Translations under genes and position numbers: made by a program
NCBI RefSeq assembly: GCF_000719095.1
Contig: NZ_JOEH01000005.1
Location: forward strand, 1 to 64,000
DNA length: 64,000 nucleotides
DNA from: Streptacidiphilus jeojiense
Lineage (GTDB): Bacteria; Actinomycetota; Actinomycetes; Streptomycetales; Streptomycetaceae
Direction of reading: 5' to 3'
Notes under the pieces: generated by a model
What the model was told of the DNA's origin: nothing
Database searches by the model: none
What the model saw: the letters and a program-made list of their open reading frames with translations, nothing else
Shown here: positions 1-10,300 of the stretch, piece after piece
Position numbering within the stretch: the stretch's first letter is position 1
How the letters are laid out: each line of letters opens with the position of its first letter

Positions 1-84
1 GACCTCGTCACGATCGATCGACAGCTCAACAAAGACGATCTCGACGAACACCCCGGTCCTCCCTCTCAACCCGGCGAACCATAG
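1..84 (+). CDS. C-terminal fragment of an unidentified protein (5' end outside window)
   Basis: Frame 1 is open from the first base to a TAG at 82-84 and gives a 27-residue polar, Asp/Pro-rich tail (DLVTIDRQLNKDDLDEH and on). This could be the end of a plus-strand gene that begins left of the window. A stretch this short can be open by chance, and no family is recognisable. Bases 85-196 hold nothing I can assign. Confidence 0.25.
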   Translation, partial: DLVTIDRQLNKDDLDEHPGPPSQPGEP

Positions 85-196
85 CGGTCACAGCACTAGA
101 TGCCGTTGCCAAGAGCTGAAAGCGAGAGACTGTCGCACCCGCCTCTTCGCTTCAGCTCAGATCATCGGGTCCTGTAGCCAAACCGGGCCAATATCA

Positions 197-622
197 TTAG
201 AAGAGAGGGGTATCATCATCTGCCGCAGATGCATTAATCGCTAGACCCCCCGCCCGCTTCTCGATCGGCCAGCGATCGTCAATGACGAGTGCAGCAGATT
301 TGCATTCGCTGCACGCATTAAACCACCCCATGATCCAGGGGTATGGCGAGGAAGTCATATCTTCGATATGAATCCCACAGAGTGTCGAGCCAAAGAATCC
401 GTAAGCATGCGAGACGTCCTCTGGCAATCCATCGGAACGTGCGACTTCCCATCGCGTATCCGGCGAGAGATACACGGGCTTCACCTCCCGGCCATCACTC
501 CAAGTGCTGTTCAATCCAAAGCACCAAGAACAGACCGATCGCCATTCGGAGACGCGTTCATAATTCGATACCGACAGCGGCCGCGTCCGGCTTCCGCAAA
601 TCTCGCACAGCAAAGCTGTCAC
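197..622 (-). CDS. Small Cys-rich protein, candidate immunity protein for the orphan toxin tip
   Basis: A 141-residue cytosolic-looking protein with three CxxC knuckles (CEIC near the N-terminus, CSWC about residue 33, CSEC about residue 105), which suggests zinc-ribbon-like metal binding. It has no signal peptide and no membrane segment. The GTG start at 622 is chosen because a GAGG lies 6 nt upstream; a TTG four codons earlier has no clear ribosome site. It follows the orphan toxin tip (703-1197) on the same strand after about 80 nt, the usual place for the immunity gene of a polymorphic toxin. That context is the only basis for the function; I do not recognise the family. The local DNA is less GC-rich than the core genes. 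Confidence 0.6.
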   Translation of the reverse strand: MTALLCEICGSRTRPLSVSNYERVSEWRSVCSWCFGLNSTWSDGREVKPVYLSPDTRWEVARSDGLPEDVSHAYGFFGSTLCGIHIEDMTSSPYPWIMGWFNACSECKSAALVIDDRWPIEKRAGGLAINASAADDDTPLF

Positions 623-702
623 CTCTATCCTCAATATTCGAGCGAAGCTGCCAACGATCTATGCACATCGCTCCATACCTGTGAACCTTTACCAGGCGAG
701 GC

Positions 703-1197
703 TCAGGTCCCATCCCAGAAATTTCGGTTAATTGCAGTTCGCCACTCAGTATAGTCCGGCAGATCCTCGGCGCCTCTGCCAATCGTGGTTTGAATCATCC
801 CAGGAATGCCCCTGATCGTAGCGAAACAGCTGGGACATATTCGAGTGCTAGACGCGATCCAGAGAAATATGTGCTCATCACCCAGGGCGCAAACAATTGT
901 GACTTCCGCATCACCATCGCCGAATTTGTAAATTGCGCCATTCAGGTTCTTTACGACCGAAGCCGGGAGGTCCGCCATGTGTGTGGCCACCTGCTCCTCC
1001 GTCTGCCGAGTTGCACTATTCCAGACTCTCGCAACCGAAACGGTGGCCTTACCTTGACCGAGTCCGTCATATAGCGACCTAGCCCGGTCGTGGAGCCCTT
1101 GGATATCGCCCTTTGAAATAGTGGGGCAATTGGTGTTGTGGACCAAGATCGGGACGCCGCCCGCCACAACATAGTACGTGTGGCACGGTGCGCTGCT
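703..1197 (-). pseudogene. Orphan toxin tip: HINT-domain remnant joined to a deaminase-like C-terminal domain
   Basis: The frame is closed by TAG at 1198-1200. It opens with a short stretch ending HTYYVVAGGVPILVHN, the terminal block of the HINT domain that releases toxin tips in RHS-type proteins. Everything upstream of that block is missing. The remaining roughly 150 residues look like a toxin of the nucleotide/nucleic-acid deaminase fold: a VSVARV strand, then DAEV, then a strand ending ICPSC. In active deaminases these correspond to [H/C]AE and PCxxC; here the first zinc ligand is Asp (codon at 910-912). A GTG at 1167 could still allow translation. The large RHS gene uses the same HINT ending (15 identical bases, 1169-1183 and 4913-4927), so this is probably a displaced alternative tip. 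The deaminase call is a motif-level inference. Confidence 0.6.
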
Positions 1198-1320
1198 CTA
1201 CCTGCTTCTTCGCAGGTAAGCGGCGATATGACGGTCCGTCGGGGTCCGTGGTTGTGCGCTGGCGTGCGTGGTTGTTGCCGTCGCCATTGCCGTCAGAGAT
1301 ATAGACCACTCGAAGTCATG

Positions 1321-1563
1321 TCAGAGGAACGCGCCGGGTTCTGCGGTGGCATAGTCGGTGGCGGTGCGCCGGTAGCACTGGTGGCCGGTCTCAGCTGCGT
1401 GCTTGGCGATCAGAGCGGTCACGTCGTCGGCACGGGTACGCTCGCCGCTGCTCCACTGGCACAGCTCCTCGTCCGTGACGCAGGCGGCCTCGCGGATGGG
1501 TGTGGCGGTCTCGTCAGTGCGTACGTGGTACTCGCGGAACCGCATCCGCTTGCGCACGCTCAT
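1321..1563 (-). CDS. DUF7848-type small protein
   Basis: An 80-residue soluble protein beginning MSVRKRMRFREY. It resembles small streptomycete proteins annotated DUF7848, which have a basic N-terminus, a short beta-rich middle with Cys residues, an HAAETGH segment and a C-terminal YRRTATDYA. Its ATG overlaps the stop of the gene before it by 4 nt (ATGA, 1560-1563), so the two are translationally coupled. Such genes often sit beside XRE regulators in streptomycetes, as here. The biochemical role is unknown. Longer in-frame starts exist, but the 4-nt overlap favours this one. Confidence 0.7.
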   Translation of the reverse strand: MSVRKRMRFREYHVRTDETATPIREAACVTDEELCQWSSGERTRADDVTALIAKHAAETGHQCYRRTATDYATAEPGAFL

Positions 1564-1733
1564 GCCGCCTGGCCGTGCTCGGCCCGGCGATGGCGGCCCT
1601 GCATCACGCGTACGTCGCTGAGCCGGGACTTGTCCCCGCAGAGCACGGCAGCACGGGCCTGCTCGCGCAGCCTGGCGCACTCCTCACACACCGGACCGGG
1701 ATACTCCTGCCACTGCACCAACGCTTCACCCAT
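1560..1733 (-). CDS. Small hypothetical protein coupled to the DUF7848 gene
   Basis: A 57-residue protein starting MGEALVQWQEYPGP, with a CEEC motif about residue 16. The ATG at 1731-1733 has a purine-rich site (AAAGGAGCGGGAG) just upstream. The reading frame is open further upstream, but no ribosome site supports a longer form. It overlaps the DUF7848 gene by 4 nt and is transcribed divergently from the XRE regulator at 1839. Its function is not known to me. Confidence 0.6.
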   Translation of the reverse strand: MGEALVQWQEYPGPVCEECARLREQARAAVLCGDKSRLSDVRVMQGRHRRAEHGQAA

Positions 1734-1838
1734 CTCCCGCTCCTTTGCTCCCGCTCGGCTCTCTTGATCAGGGTCTCGTTGGCCTGAACCTTGCGGAGGA
1801 GCCAGCGTGTCTGCCCCGGTGTCTGCCAAGCTGGCCTG

Positions 1839-3041
1839 GTGCGGGAGACGGTCGGCGAACTGGTGCGGCGCTTACGTCTGGCGCGCGGCTGGAGTCAGCA
1901 GCGGCTCGCCGAGGCGCTGGCCCAGGCTGCCCCCGAACGTATCCCGCCGACGCGAAACGACGTGTCCCGCTGGGAGATCGGCACCCGGTCACCGCGTGAA
2001 TGGCTTCCCTTCCTCGCCCAGGTACTGGAGGTCCCGCGCGAGTTGCTGGAAGCCGCGAAGGCCGTCAAGTCCCCCGAGCCCGCGCCGCACGTGCTGACCG
2101 TGGCCGACTTCCTGCCCGACGGCGACCTGCTGGCCCCGCTGCATTCCCGCACCGGCCGGCGGATCGGGGCTGGGCAGGTGGCAGACCTGGGCCAGCGGGT
2201 CCATGGCCTGCGGCTAGCCGACGACGTGGTGTACGGCAAGGACCTGATCGGACCGGCCCTGCGCGAACTGCGTGCGGCCGTGAAGCTCTACCGCGAAGGG
2301 ACACACACCGACGCGGTAGGGCACGAACTGCTGCGGGCCATCGGCGAGTTGGCACAGATCGCTGGTTGGGTCGCCTCCGACGCAGGCGAGCACGCCGAGG
2401 CGGAGCGCATCTACCGGCTCGGGATGAGCGCGGCACATGCGGCGGGCGACGAGGTGCTGTCAGGGAACGTGGCGGGCTCGCTGGCCTACCAGTGGAGCAA
2501 CACCGGCCGCGCGGGCGATGCCGTGGACCTGGCCCGCGCCGCCCTGGACAGCGCCGGAAGTGACGCCCCGCCGAAGGCCCGTGCACTCTACCTGGACAGG
2601 GTGGCCTGGGCGCACACCCGGGCCGGGCAGGACCGCCCGGCGATGGCCGCCCTCGGGGAGGCAGGCGACGCCCTGGCCGAGGACTCGGCCGGAACCGAAT
2701 CGCCCTCCTACCTGTACTGGATGGACGCCGGAGAACTCCAGGTCATGGAGGCCCGCGTCTACACCGAGCTGCGGCGGCCCCTGCGCGCCGTACCTCTGCT
2801 GACTGACGTGCTCGGCCGCTACGACGCCAGCCACGCACGCGAGTTGGCGCTGTACCTGTCCTGGCTGGCCGTGGCCTACGCCGACGCCAATGAACCCGAG
2901 GCCGCGGCCGGGACGGCGAGCCGCATGCTCGCTCTGGGACAGAGCGGCAGCGAGCGCACAGCGGAACGCACCCGGATCGTCCTGGACCGGCTACGGGCCT
3001 TCCGGGACGTTCCTGAGGTCACCGAACTACTGGCGTCCTGA
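1839..3041 (+). CDS. XRE-family helix-turn-helix regulator with TPR-like C-terminal region
   Basis: About 400 residues. The N-terminal 65 residues form a lambda-repressor/XRE helix-turn-helix (LRLARGWSQQRLAEAL, then NDVSRWEIGTRSPRE). The rest is a long Ala/Leu/Arg-rich helical repeat region resembling the TPR-like sensor part of streptomycete XRE regulators. The start is uncertain: GTG at 1839 gives a normal N-terminus (VRETVGELVRRL), but the only good ribosome site (GGAGG about 1795) precedes a GTG at 1807 in another frame. The same frame is also open to a TTG at 1791. It is divergent from the two small genes at 1321-1733 and presumably regulates that block. Confidence 0.8.
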   Translation: MRETVGELVRRLRLARGWSQQRLAEALAQAAPERIPPTRNDVSRWEIGTRSPREWLPFLAQVLEVPRELLEAAKAVKSPEPAPHVLTVADFLPDGDLLAPLHSRTGRRIGAGQVADLGQRVHGLRLADDVVYGKDLIGPALRELRAAVKLYREGTHTDAVGHELLRAIGELAQIAGWVASDAGEHAEAERIYRLGMSAAHAAGDEVLSGNVAGSLAYQWSNTGRAGDAVDLARAALDSAGSDAPPKARALYLDRVAWAHTRAGQDRPAMAALGEAGDALAEDSAGTESPSYLYWMDAGELQVMEARVYTELRRPLRAVPLLTDVLGRYDASHARELALYLSWLAVAYADANEPEAAAGTASRMLALGQSGSERTAERTRIVLDRLRAFRDVPEVTELLAS

Positions 3042-3150
3042 CCATCCCTGCACGGACCCAGCCGACCGCGGATGCCTTCGGCATGCTGCCGGCCTGAGTG
3101 GGGCGGCTCCCTCGTCGGTCGGGCAACTTCGCCATTCCAGGGTTCTCCGG

Positions 3151-3183
3151 GGGTCGGGTGGCGAGGGGCTCGCCACCCGACCC
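3151..3183. terminator. Perfect 14-bp hairpin after the XRE gene
   Basis: The arms GGGTCGGGTGGCGA (3151-3164) and TCGCCACCCGACCC (3170-3183) pair perfectly around a 5-nt loop. It lies 110 nt after the regulator stop and before the convergent DUF1963 gene, so it could terminate both. There is no U-tract, which is common for actinobacterial hairpins. Confidence 0.6.
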
Positions 3184-3313
3184 GCGACCCCTCACCACGA
3201 CGGATCCGCACCAGCCTCGGGTGTTCAACCGGGCATGGTGATCTGATGCCGAGTTAGAGAGGGGTGCTACTGGCCTGCAAAGATGTGATTGCGGACAAAG
3301 GGACAGAGGTTGA

Positions 3314-4318
3314 CTACTGTTCATTAATCTTGTGAGGGTGTTTAACGTCCTTGCTGCAGACGAAAACACGCAGCGAGCCAGCTCGCCCCACGACAACACG
3401 CGTCGGGGTGCTGAGCCCGTAGGTGGAAAGCTCTGCATCCTCAAAGGGCATCCAACTCAGGCTCCCGTTGTCCCACTCTTTGGTGTCAACCGTCAGCAAC
3501 AATCGCATCGGAGCACCACAGCCGCAGACCATCTCCTGAGGTCCCGTCAAGTGCCATGAGGCGAAGCCGCCCACCTTCCATCCGGGTGCCACCGACAGGT
3601 CGTACTGATAGTGCGGGGCCTCTTCGCTCTCCCAGTCTTCCCATTCCTCCAGGGCATTCTGGATCGCATTGGGAAGTAGTTCGAAGCTCTGATGCTCGAC
3701 AACTTCTTCTGGATGCAGAACGCAAACGTCAGGGACATATCCGGCTCGCCCTACTACCTTCAGCTCCGGAGCCTCCACCATCGGCGCAGAAATCATCGCC
3801 GAATCTCTCCACACCAGCCGGAGGTCAATTGCCAGACCCTCACCGTGTGCATCAAACGGACACCAGAGAACCTGCAGCAGGTCCGCCCCTTCCGGAAAGC
3901 CTAGCGCCGGGACATCCTTCCGGAAGACTTGCAGCACCGGCAGCATGGGAACAGGCGTGTCCTCGGTCAGCTCTGGAGCGTATCTGCCGCGCTTGTTCAG
4001 AGAAGACAGCAGTTCACGCTCTTCGTCTGTCGGCCCGGTAGGTCGACCCCTCGCGTCAATCCGACTCCAGGCGGCGTCGAGTATACGTCGCCTCTCTCTC
4101 ACGTTACGCAGCAGCTCACCTCGGGACTTCTGATGAGCTTCCGTGCAGACTGGCCAAGGCTCGTCTGCAGGCCAGAGCAGCATTCCCCCCACCGAACTCT
4201 CCGCCGGCGCAGGACTGCCTGGTCGCGGGTGGAGTCGCGTCGCAACCGCGGCATGTTCGTGAAGCTCTGGGAAAACACCCTCGATGTCAATAGGGCGCGG
4301 TGGTGTCGTCCGGGGCAA
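3314..4318 (-). CDS. DUF1963 (YwqG-like) protein, probable immunity protein of the RHS nuclease toxin
   Basis: A 334-residue soluble protein without a signal peptide. It has the DUF1963/YwqG pattern: an early GGMLLWPADEPWPVC block about residues 44-58, a middle block with PVLQVFRKD and LLQVLWCPF, and a C-terminal GCGAPMRLLLTVD segment. DUF1963 proteins are common among predicted immunity proteins of polymorphic toxins. The gene starts 77 nt after the stop of the RHS toxin gene on the same strand, the expected immunity position. The start is a TTG at 4316-4318 with CGGAGGTC 5 nt upstream. The coding DNA is less GC-rich than flanking core genes. Direct binding to the nuclease tip is inferred from position only. 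Confidence 0.8.
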   Translation of the reverse strand: MPRTTPPRPIDIEGVFPELHEHAAVATRLHPRPGSPAPAESSVGGMLLWPADEPWPVCTEAHQKSRGELLRNVRERRRILDAAWSRIDARGRPTGPTDEERELLSSLNKRGRYAPELTEDTPVPMLPVLQVFRKDVPALGFPEGADLLQVLWCPFDAHGEGLAIDLRLVWRDSAMISAPMVEAPELKVVGRAGYVPDVCVLHPEEVVEHQSFELLPNAIQNALEEWEDWESEEAPHYQYDLSVAPGWKVGGFASWHLTGPQEMVCGCGAPMRLLLTVDTKEWDNGSLSWMPFEDAELSTYGLSTPTRVVVGRAGSLRVFVCSKDVKHPHKINEQ

Positions 4319-4395
4319 ATTGACCTCCGAGAATACGGGTTTTAAGTATATCCAACTGCGCTGAGGTCAACGTTCACGTGCGGTCCTCAGCACAG

Positions 4396-7300
4396 TCAGT
4401 AGCTGAATTTACCCGAAATTACTCCAGCTGCCGGATTCTCCAAGAAACCCGAGAGACTGAATCCCTTATTGCCCACGGCGGAAAACTCTAGGCTAGTCGG
4501 GATTCTATTCGCCCCTTCATAGATCGGTTTCACCGAATACTGCACGATCTCATCCACATCCACCGCATCGTAGATGTGCTGCTCGACGAGGTCTCGCATC
4601 AACGGCGAATTGACAGGATTCTGCGTCAAGGTCACCAAGTTGTAGCGCGCAAGCGGGCCCTTGCCTGCACCTCCCAAACGATTGGCCAGAAGATGCCCCC
4701 TTGCCTCGTTGTAGTCGGTGCCGTTACCACGCCATCCTGGCGGCCTCGTGCCTCCAGCCTCGCTACCGGTGTCCAGCATCGACTTGTCGATCGAAGCATG
4801 CACGCCCTGCGGCCGCCCGAGTTCGTCTAGACCTTCGTACCGGACACTCCCACCGTGGCTATAGCGGTCGCCGTCGCAGTTGTGGACCAGCACCGGTATG
4901 GATCCGGCCTCCACATAGTACGTGTGGAGGGTGCCGATAGTGAGGTCGTAAGTGGTGGTGTTGGCGTGGAAGAGATGGAGGTTGGTGACCTCGGCAGTGC
5001 CGGTGGGGGTTTGGAGGCGGTCGCCGATGTGGAGGTTTTCGGCTTCGACGAAGGCGGTTTGGGTCTCGTCGTAGAACGGATGGTGGAAGGTGGTGTGGAG
5101 GACTCCGCCCTGGTCCGCAGTGGTAGCGGGTGTCGCCGTGGAGGTTGCGGCCGGGGCGGTGTAGGCGACGGGTTGGGCCGGCGTGGCGGACTGGTGGTGG
5201 GTGGCCATTAGGGCGGCGATGCCGGCGGCGGAGGCTGCGAGTCCGAGGGCGGCCTTGCGCAGGACCCTGGACTTGAGGGAGGTCGTTGCCGCCTTGCCTG
5301 CTGCAGTCCTGGTCGGGGCGATGGTGACGTCAGCGAAGTCGTGGTCGGTGTGGGTGACTATGACGGCGGTGACCTGGTGGCTCTGGGTGCCGCTGAGGCC
5401 GGGAACGGCGTTGGCGATGGTGTCGCCGACCTTGATGGTGCTGATGGCCTTGGTGGAGCCGTTCGCCATCAGGACTTGAGTGCCCGCCGTGAAGCTATGG
5501 CAGGTCGGCGACTGCGAGGCGGATCCTGCCTCGTCGGCAACGCTGTCGTTGGCGACCTGGTCGGTGGCGTCCGCAGCCGCGCTGTCGCCGGCCTCGGTGG
5601 CGCCCTTGCCGAAGAGGCCTCCGACCGCGTCCAGGGCCTTGGGGGCCACCTTGGAGAGGAGCTTGCCGCCCAGCGCGCCCAGCGCCCCGCCCACCGCGCC
5701 GGCTACCGCGCCGTCGACCGCGCTCGAAGCGAAGGCACCCGCGCTGCAGGACGATCCTCCCTTGTCGGCGCAGGCGAATCCCTGGGTGACCAAGGAGCCC
5801 ACGGCGCCGGCGATGGCCGCGCAGCCGATGGTGCCGATGCCTGCGGTGACGGCCTCACAGCCCATACCGACCGCCGCCGAGACCACGAAGGAGGTGATGG
5901 CGGCAGCATGGTGCTTGGCATAGATGGCGGCGGTCTTCACCGCCTTGACGGTGGCGTGGTAGGCGCTCCTGGCGGCATGCGCGACGGCATGCGCCGCCTT
6001 CTTGATCGCATGGACCACGCGTTTGGCCGCCCGTCTGACGGCATGGTAGGCGCTGCTGACGGCGTGTACCGCGGCGTGGTACGCGCGTCGGATGCGGCGC
6101 GCGGCGTAGTGGTAGTAGCGGCGGACCCGTCGCACGGTGGAGCGGTAGACGTCGGCGATGCGGTGGACGGCCTTGGACACCGCGTGCTTGACGGTGTGAA
6201 CGACGGCGGCGACCGCGTGGTACGTGTAGTGGGCGAAGTCGTCCCAGCCGCTGGAGAACGTGGAGGAGAAGTCGTCCCAGCCACTGGAGACGTCGTCCAC
6301 CGCGCTGGAGACCGCGTTGCTGACGGCGTTGAAGATGCTGCAGCCGAACCAGCAGTGCCCGCTGGGGTCGGTCGCGCTGAGCGGGTTGCCGCCGATGTAG
6401 GCGAAGGGATTGGCGCTGGCGGAGTTGGGGACGGGGTTCGGGGAGACGCTGTCCTTGTTGAGGAAGGTGCCGGTGGCCGGGTTGTACCAGCGGGACGCGG
6501 TGCCGACCTGGGCGGTGGAGTTCTCGGTCCAGCCGGACTGGAACCCGAGGTGGCCTCCCGCCGTGCCGCTGCTGGCGGTGACGTTGCCGAGCGGGTCGTA
6601 GGTGGCCGAGCCGGTCAGGGTGGTGGCACCGGAGGTGAAGCCGGCGACGACATCGCTGTGCTGGTCGGTCAGCGCCAGGGTGCCGGTGCTGGTGGAGCCG
6701 GCGCCCGCGGTGTTGAGGCCGATCAGGCCACCGCTGGGGTCGTAGGTGTAGGTGTAGTCGCCGTCGCCGGCGATGGTGTCGCCGCCCCCGGAGTACTGGA
6801 AGGTGCGGCTGGTGCCCAGGGGGTTGTCGGTGTCGGTGATGTTCCGGCCGGAGGCGTCCAGGGTGTAGCCCTGGGTGCCGTCGGTGATCTGCTGGCCGTA
6901 GGCGTCGGTGGTGTAGGTGGTGCTGCCGCTGGGGGTGGTCTCCATCTGCAGGGTGCCTGCGGCGGAGTAGCGGTAGGAGTTGACGCCGTCGGAGGTGAGT
7001 TCGTCCCGGGCGTCGTAGGTGTAGACGTTGGAGCCGACCTGGACCCGGTTGCTGGAGGCGTCGTAGGCGTAGGCGGTGGTGGTGCTGCCGTTGTTCCAGG
7101 AGGTGAGGCGGTTGGCCCAGTCGTAGGTGTAGGTGTTGCTGGAGGCCCCGGTGACGCCGGTGGTGGTCTTGGTGGTCAGGTTGCCGTCGGCGTCGTAGCC
7201 GTAGCTCATCGACGCCAGCGTGGTGCTGCCCTGGGTGAGGGTGTCGCCGGTCAGCTCGTGGGCCGTGTTGTAGCTGTAGGTGCGGGTCTGTCCGGTGCTG

Positions 7301-10300
7301 CCGTACTTGATCGCGGCGAGCTGGTCCAGGGTGTTGTAGCTGTAGCCGAGTTGGGTGCCCGTCGACGCGTCGTCGAGGGTGGACAGCCGCCCGGCGGTGT
7401 CGTAGCCGTAGCTGGTGGTTCCGGCGGCGTCGGTGCGCGAGGTGAGACTGCCGTCGCTGTTGTAGCCGAAGGAACTGGAGCCCGCGGAACCGGAGGCGGT
7501 CAGCAGGGAGCCGCGGTCGTTGTAGGTGAACGATTCGCTGGTGGCGCTCTGGTATCCGGTCGTGCCGCTGGTGCCGGCCGTACTGGTGCCGGCGGTCAGT
7601 ACCTGACCGGCCGAGTCGTAGGTGAAGGAGCGGCTGGCGGTGGCCGCGTCGGCTCCGGTGCCCGATTCACTGGTGAGGTTGCCGACCTTGTCGTACCCCA
7701 GGGTGGTGGTGATGCCACCGGGCTGCACCGCGGAGACCAGTTGGCCGTCGCCGTTGTAGGTGTCGGTGGTGGTGGAGTCAGCGGCACTGGTGTAGCTGCT
7801 GGTGGCGGGGGCGACCACACTCTGGGGCTGGCCCCAGGGGGTGTAGGTGTAGATCCAGGAGTTGCCGCGCCCGTCGGTGTAGCGGGTGCGCTGCCCGGCC
7901 GCGTCGTAGCCGAAGCTGGTGGTGATCGAGGAGGTTGCCGAGACCGGCTGGGTCTCCTGGGTCACGGTTCCGGCCGCGTCGTAGGTGAAGTGGCTGGTGT
8001 GGCCGTTCGCGTCGGTCGAGGAGATCAGATTGCCGACGCCGTCGTAGGTCTCCCCGGTCTGCGACAGGACCGTGCTGGCGGCGTCGTACTGCGTGGTCTT
8101 GAAGGGTTGGTCGGACACGTTGTAGTCGGTGTCGGACCAGGTACCGTCGGGCAGGGTGGTCTTCTGCTGGTTGCCCATGAAGTCGTAGGAGTAGGTGGTG
8201 GTGTTCCCCGCGCCGTCGGTGACCGCGGTGGTCTCACCGAGGCTGTTGTACTTGTAGCCGGTGGTGACCCCGCCCGGGGTGGTGGTGGAGGTCAGGAACG
8301 CCCCGTACGCGTTGCCGGCGCTGACCGCGTACGAGTTGGTGGAGGTCAGTGCCTGGGCGGTGGGGTACCGCTCCAGGGTGGTTGAGGTGAGTTGACGGCC
8401 CATCCAGTCGTAGGTGGCCTGGGTGGTGGCGCCGGTGCCGTCGGTCTGCGAGACCAGCTCGCCGTTGGTGTCGTAGACGGCATGGGTCTTCGAGCCGTCG
8501 GCGGCGGTGACCTGGGCCGCGTCACCGATCTGGTCGTAGCTGGTGCTGGTGGTCTCACCGTCGGGTTGGGCGGTGCCGACCACGTTGCCGTCGGCGTCGT
8601 AGGTCCAGGTGCTGGTGGCGGTGATCGGGGTGCTGGAACCCGGCGGCGTGTAGGACGGCAGGGTCTCCGAGACCTTCTGCCCGTTGGCGTCGTAGGCCGT
8701 GTCGGTCTGGTTCCCGTCGGGGTCGACCTCCTCGGTGGCTTCCCCGAAGGTGTTGAAGCCCGAGGTGGTCACCGGGCGTGCGCTGACCGCGGTGCCGCCG
8801 TTGGTCTCCACCGACACGGCGGGCGCGGTGGTGACCGCGAGGTTCCCGGCTTCGTCGTAGGAGTAGTTGGTGGTGTTGCCGTCGGCGTCGGTCATGCTGG
8901 TGGGCAGGCCGCGCTTGTCGTAGGTGTAGGTCGTGGTCTGGGCGTTGCTGGACCCGACGGTGCCGCCGGAGCGCCCGTTCCCGTACAGGGTGGCGACCTC
9001 GGCGGCGGAGAGGGCCCGCTGGTACGCCTGTACGTCGGAGACCTGACCGTTGACGACATTGGAGATCGTGCCGCCGGTGGTCTTGACGCCTCCCACGGTC
9101 AGCGGACCCGAGGCGTTCCAGGTGGTGGCAGCGGTGGCGCTGGCGGCCAGGGCGCCGTTGACGTACAGGCTCATCGCCCCGGTGCTGGAGTTGTACACCC
9201 CCACCAGGTGGGTCCAGGTGTTGGCGGTCGCACTGCTGGTGTGCGCGATCGTCTGGGTGGCGGTGGTCGCGTCCGCACTGGTGGTGATGAACGCCCAGCC
9301 GCCGTAGGACTTGCTGTACTGCAGGTAGAACGCGCCCATGTTGGCGCCGGCCTGGCCGACGAAGGTGCGGTAGGTGGACACGTCGGCGGGGTCGACCCAG
9401 GCCGAGACGGTGTAGGAGGAGTTGGTGGTCAGCACCGGGGCGTTGGCGGAGATCAGGCCGCCGGTGCCGGTGGTGCTGCCGGCGAAGGTGGCGCCGCTGC
9501 CGCTCCAGGTCACTCCGCTGTCGGCGGTGGCGGTGTAACCGTTGCCGGAGGCGTCTGTGACGGCGGTCCCGGCGGTCTGGTTCAGCGGGTACCAGGCGGA
9601 AGGGTGTCCTGAGGCGTCGCCGGACAGGGTCTCGGTGAGCGTGTTCCCCATCGGGTCGTAGGTCTTGCTGGTGGTGCGGTCGTAGCCGGAGGAGTCGTGC
9701 TGGGTGGAGGTGGCCACCAGGTCGTCTGGGGTGTAGGAGACCTGGGTGGTGCGGTCCGTGCTGGTGGGGTCCGTGACGGTGCTGGTGGTGCGCGAGGCCG
9801 CGTCGACGGTGTAGTTGGTGACGGTGGCGCCGTTGTTGGTGACCTGCTGGACCAGGTCGCCGGCCGCGTCGTAGCTGTTGGACTGCAGGACGAAGCTGTT
9901 CTTGCCGGTGGCGTCGGTGCGCGTGACGGTGGAGGTCAGCCCGTTGTCGGTGTAGGTGTAGCTGGTGGTGTTGCCCATCGAGTCGGTGATTGAGGCCAGC
10001 CGCCCCGCGGGGTCGTAGGCCCGTGAGGACTCGATCAGGGTGGTGGCGGTGGACGGGTTGACCGGGTCGCCAGTGTAGGAGGCCAGGCTCTGGGTGAGCA
10101 GATTGCCGTCGGCGTCGTAGGCGTACCGCGTGGTGGTGCCGTTCTGGTCGACGTCCGAGATGCGGTTGCCGTAGGCGTCGTAGCTGCTGGTGGTGGTGTT
10201 GCCGTCGGCGGCGCCCGCATTGCCGTTCGCGTCGGTGTGGCTGGCCACCTGGTCGTACGCGTTGTAGGTGGTGGTGTCGGTACGCGGGGCATCACCGCCG

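Noticed and set aside
343..1074. Plus-strand frames opposite the orphan toxin tip and its partner
   Set aside because: No domain or ribosome site. The minus-strand frames have recognisable HINT and CxxC motifs.
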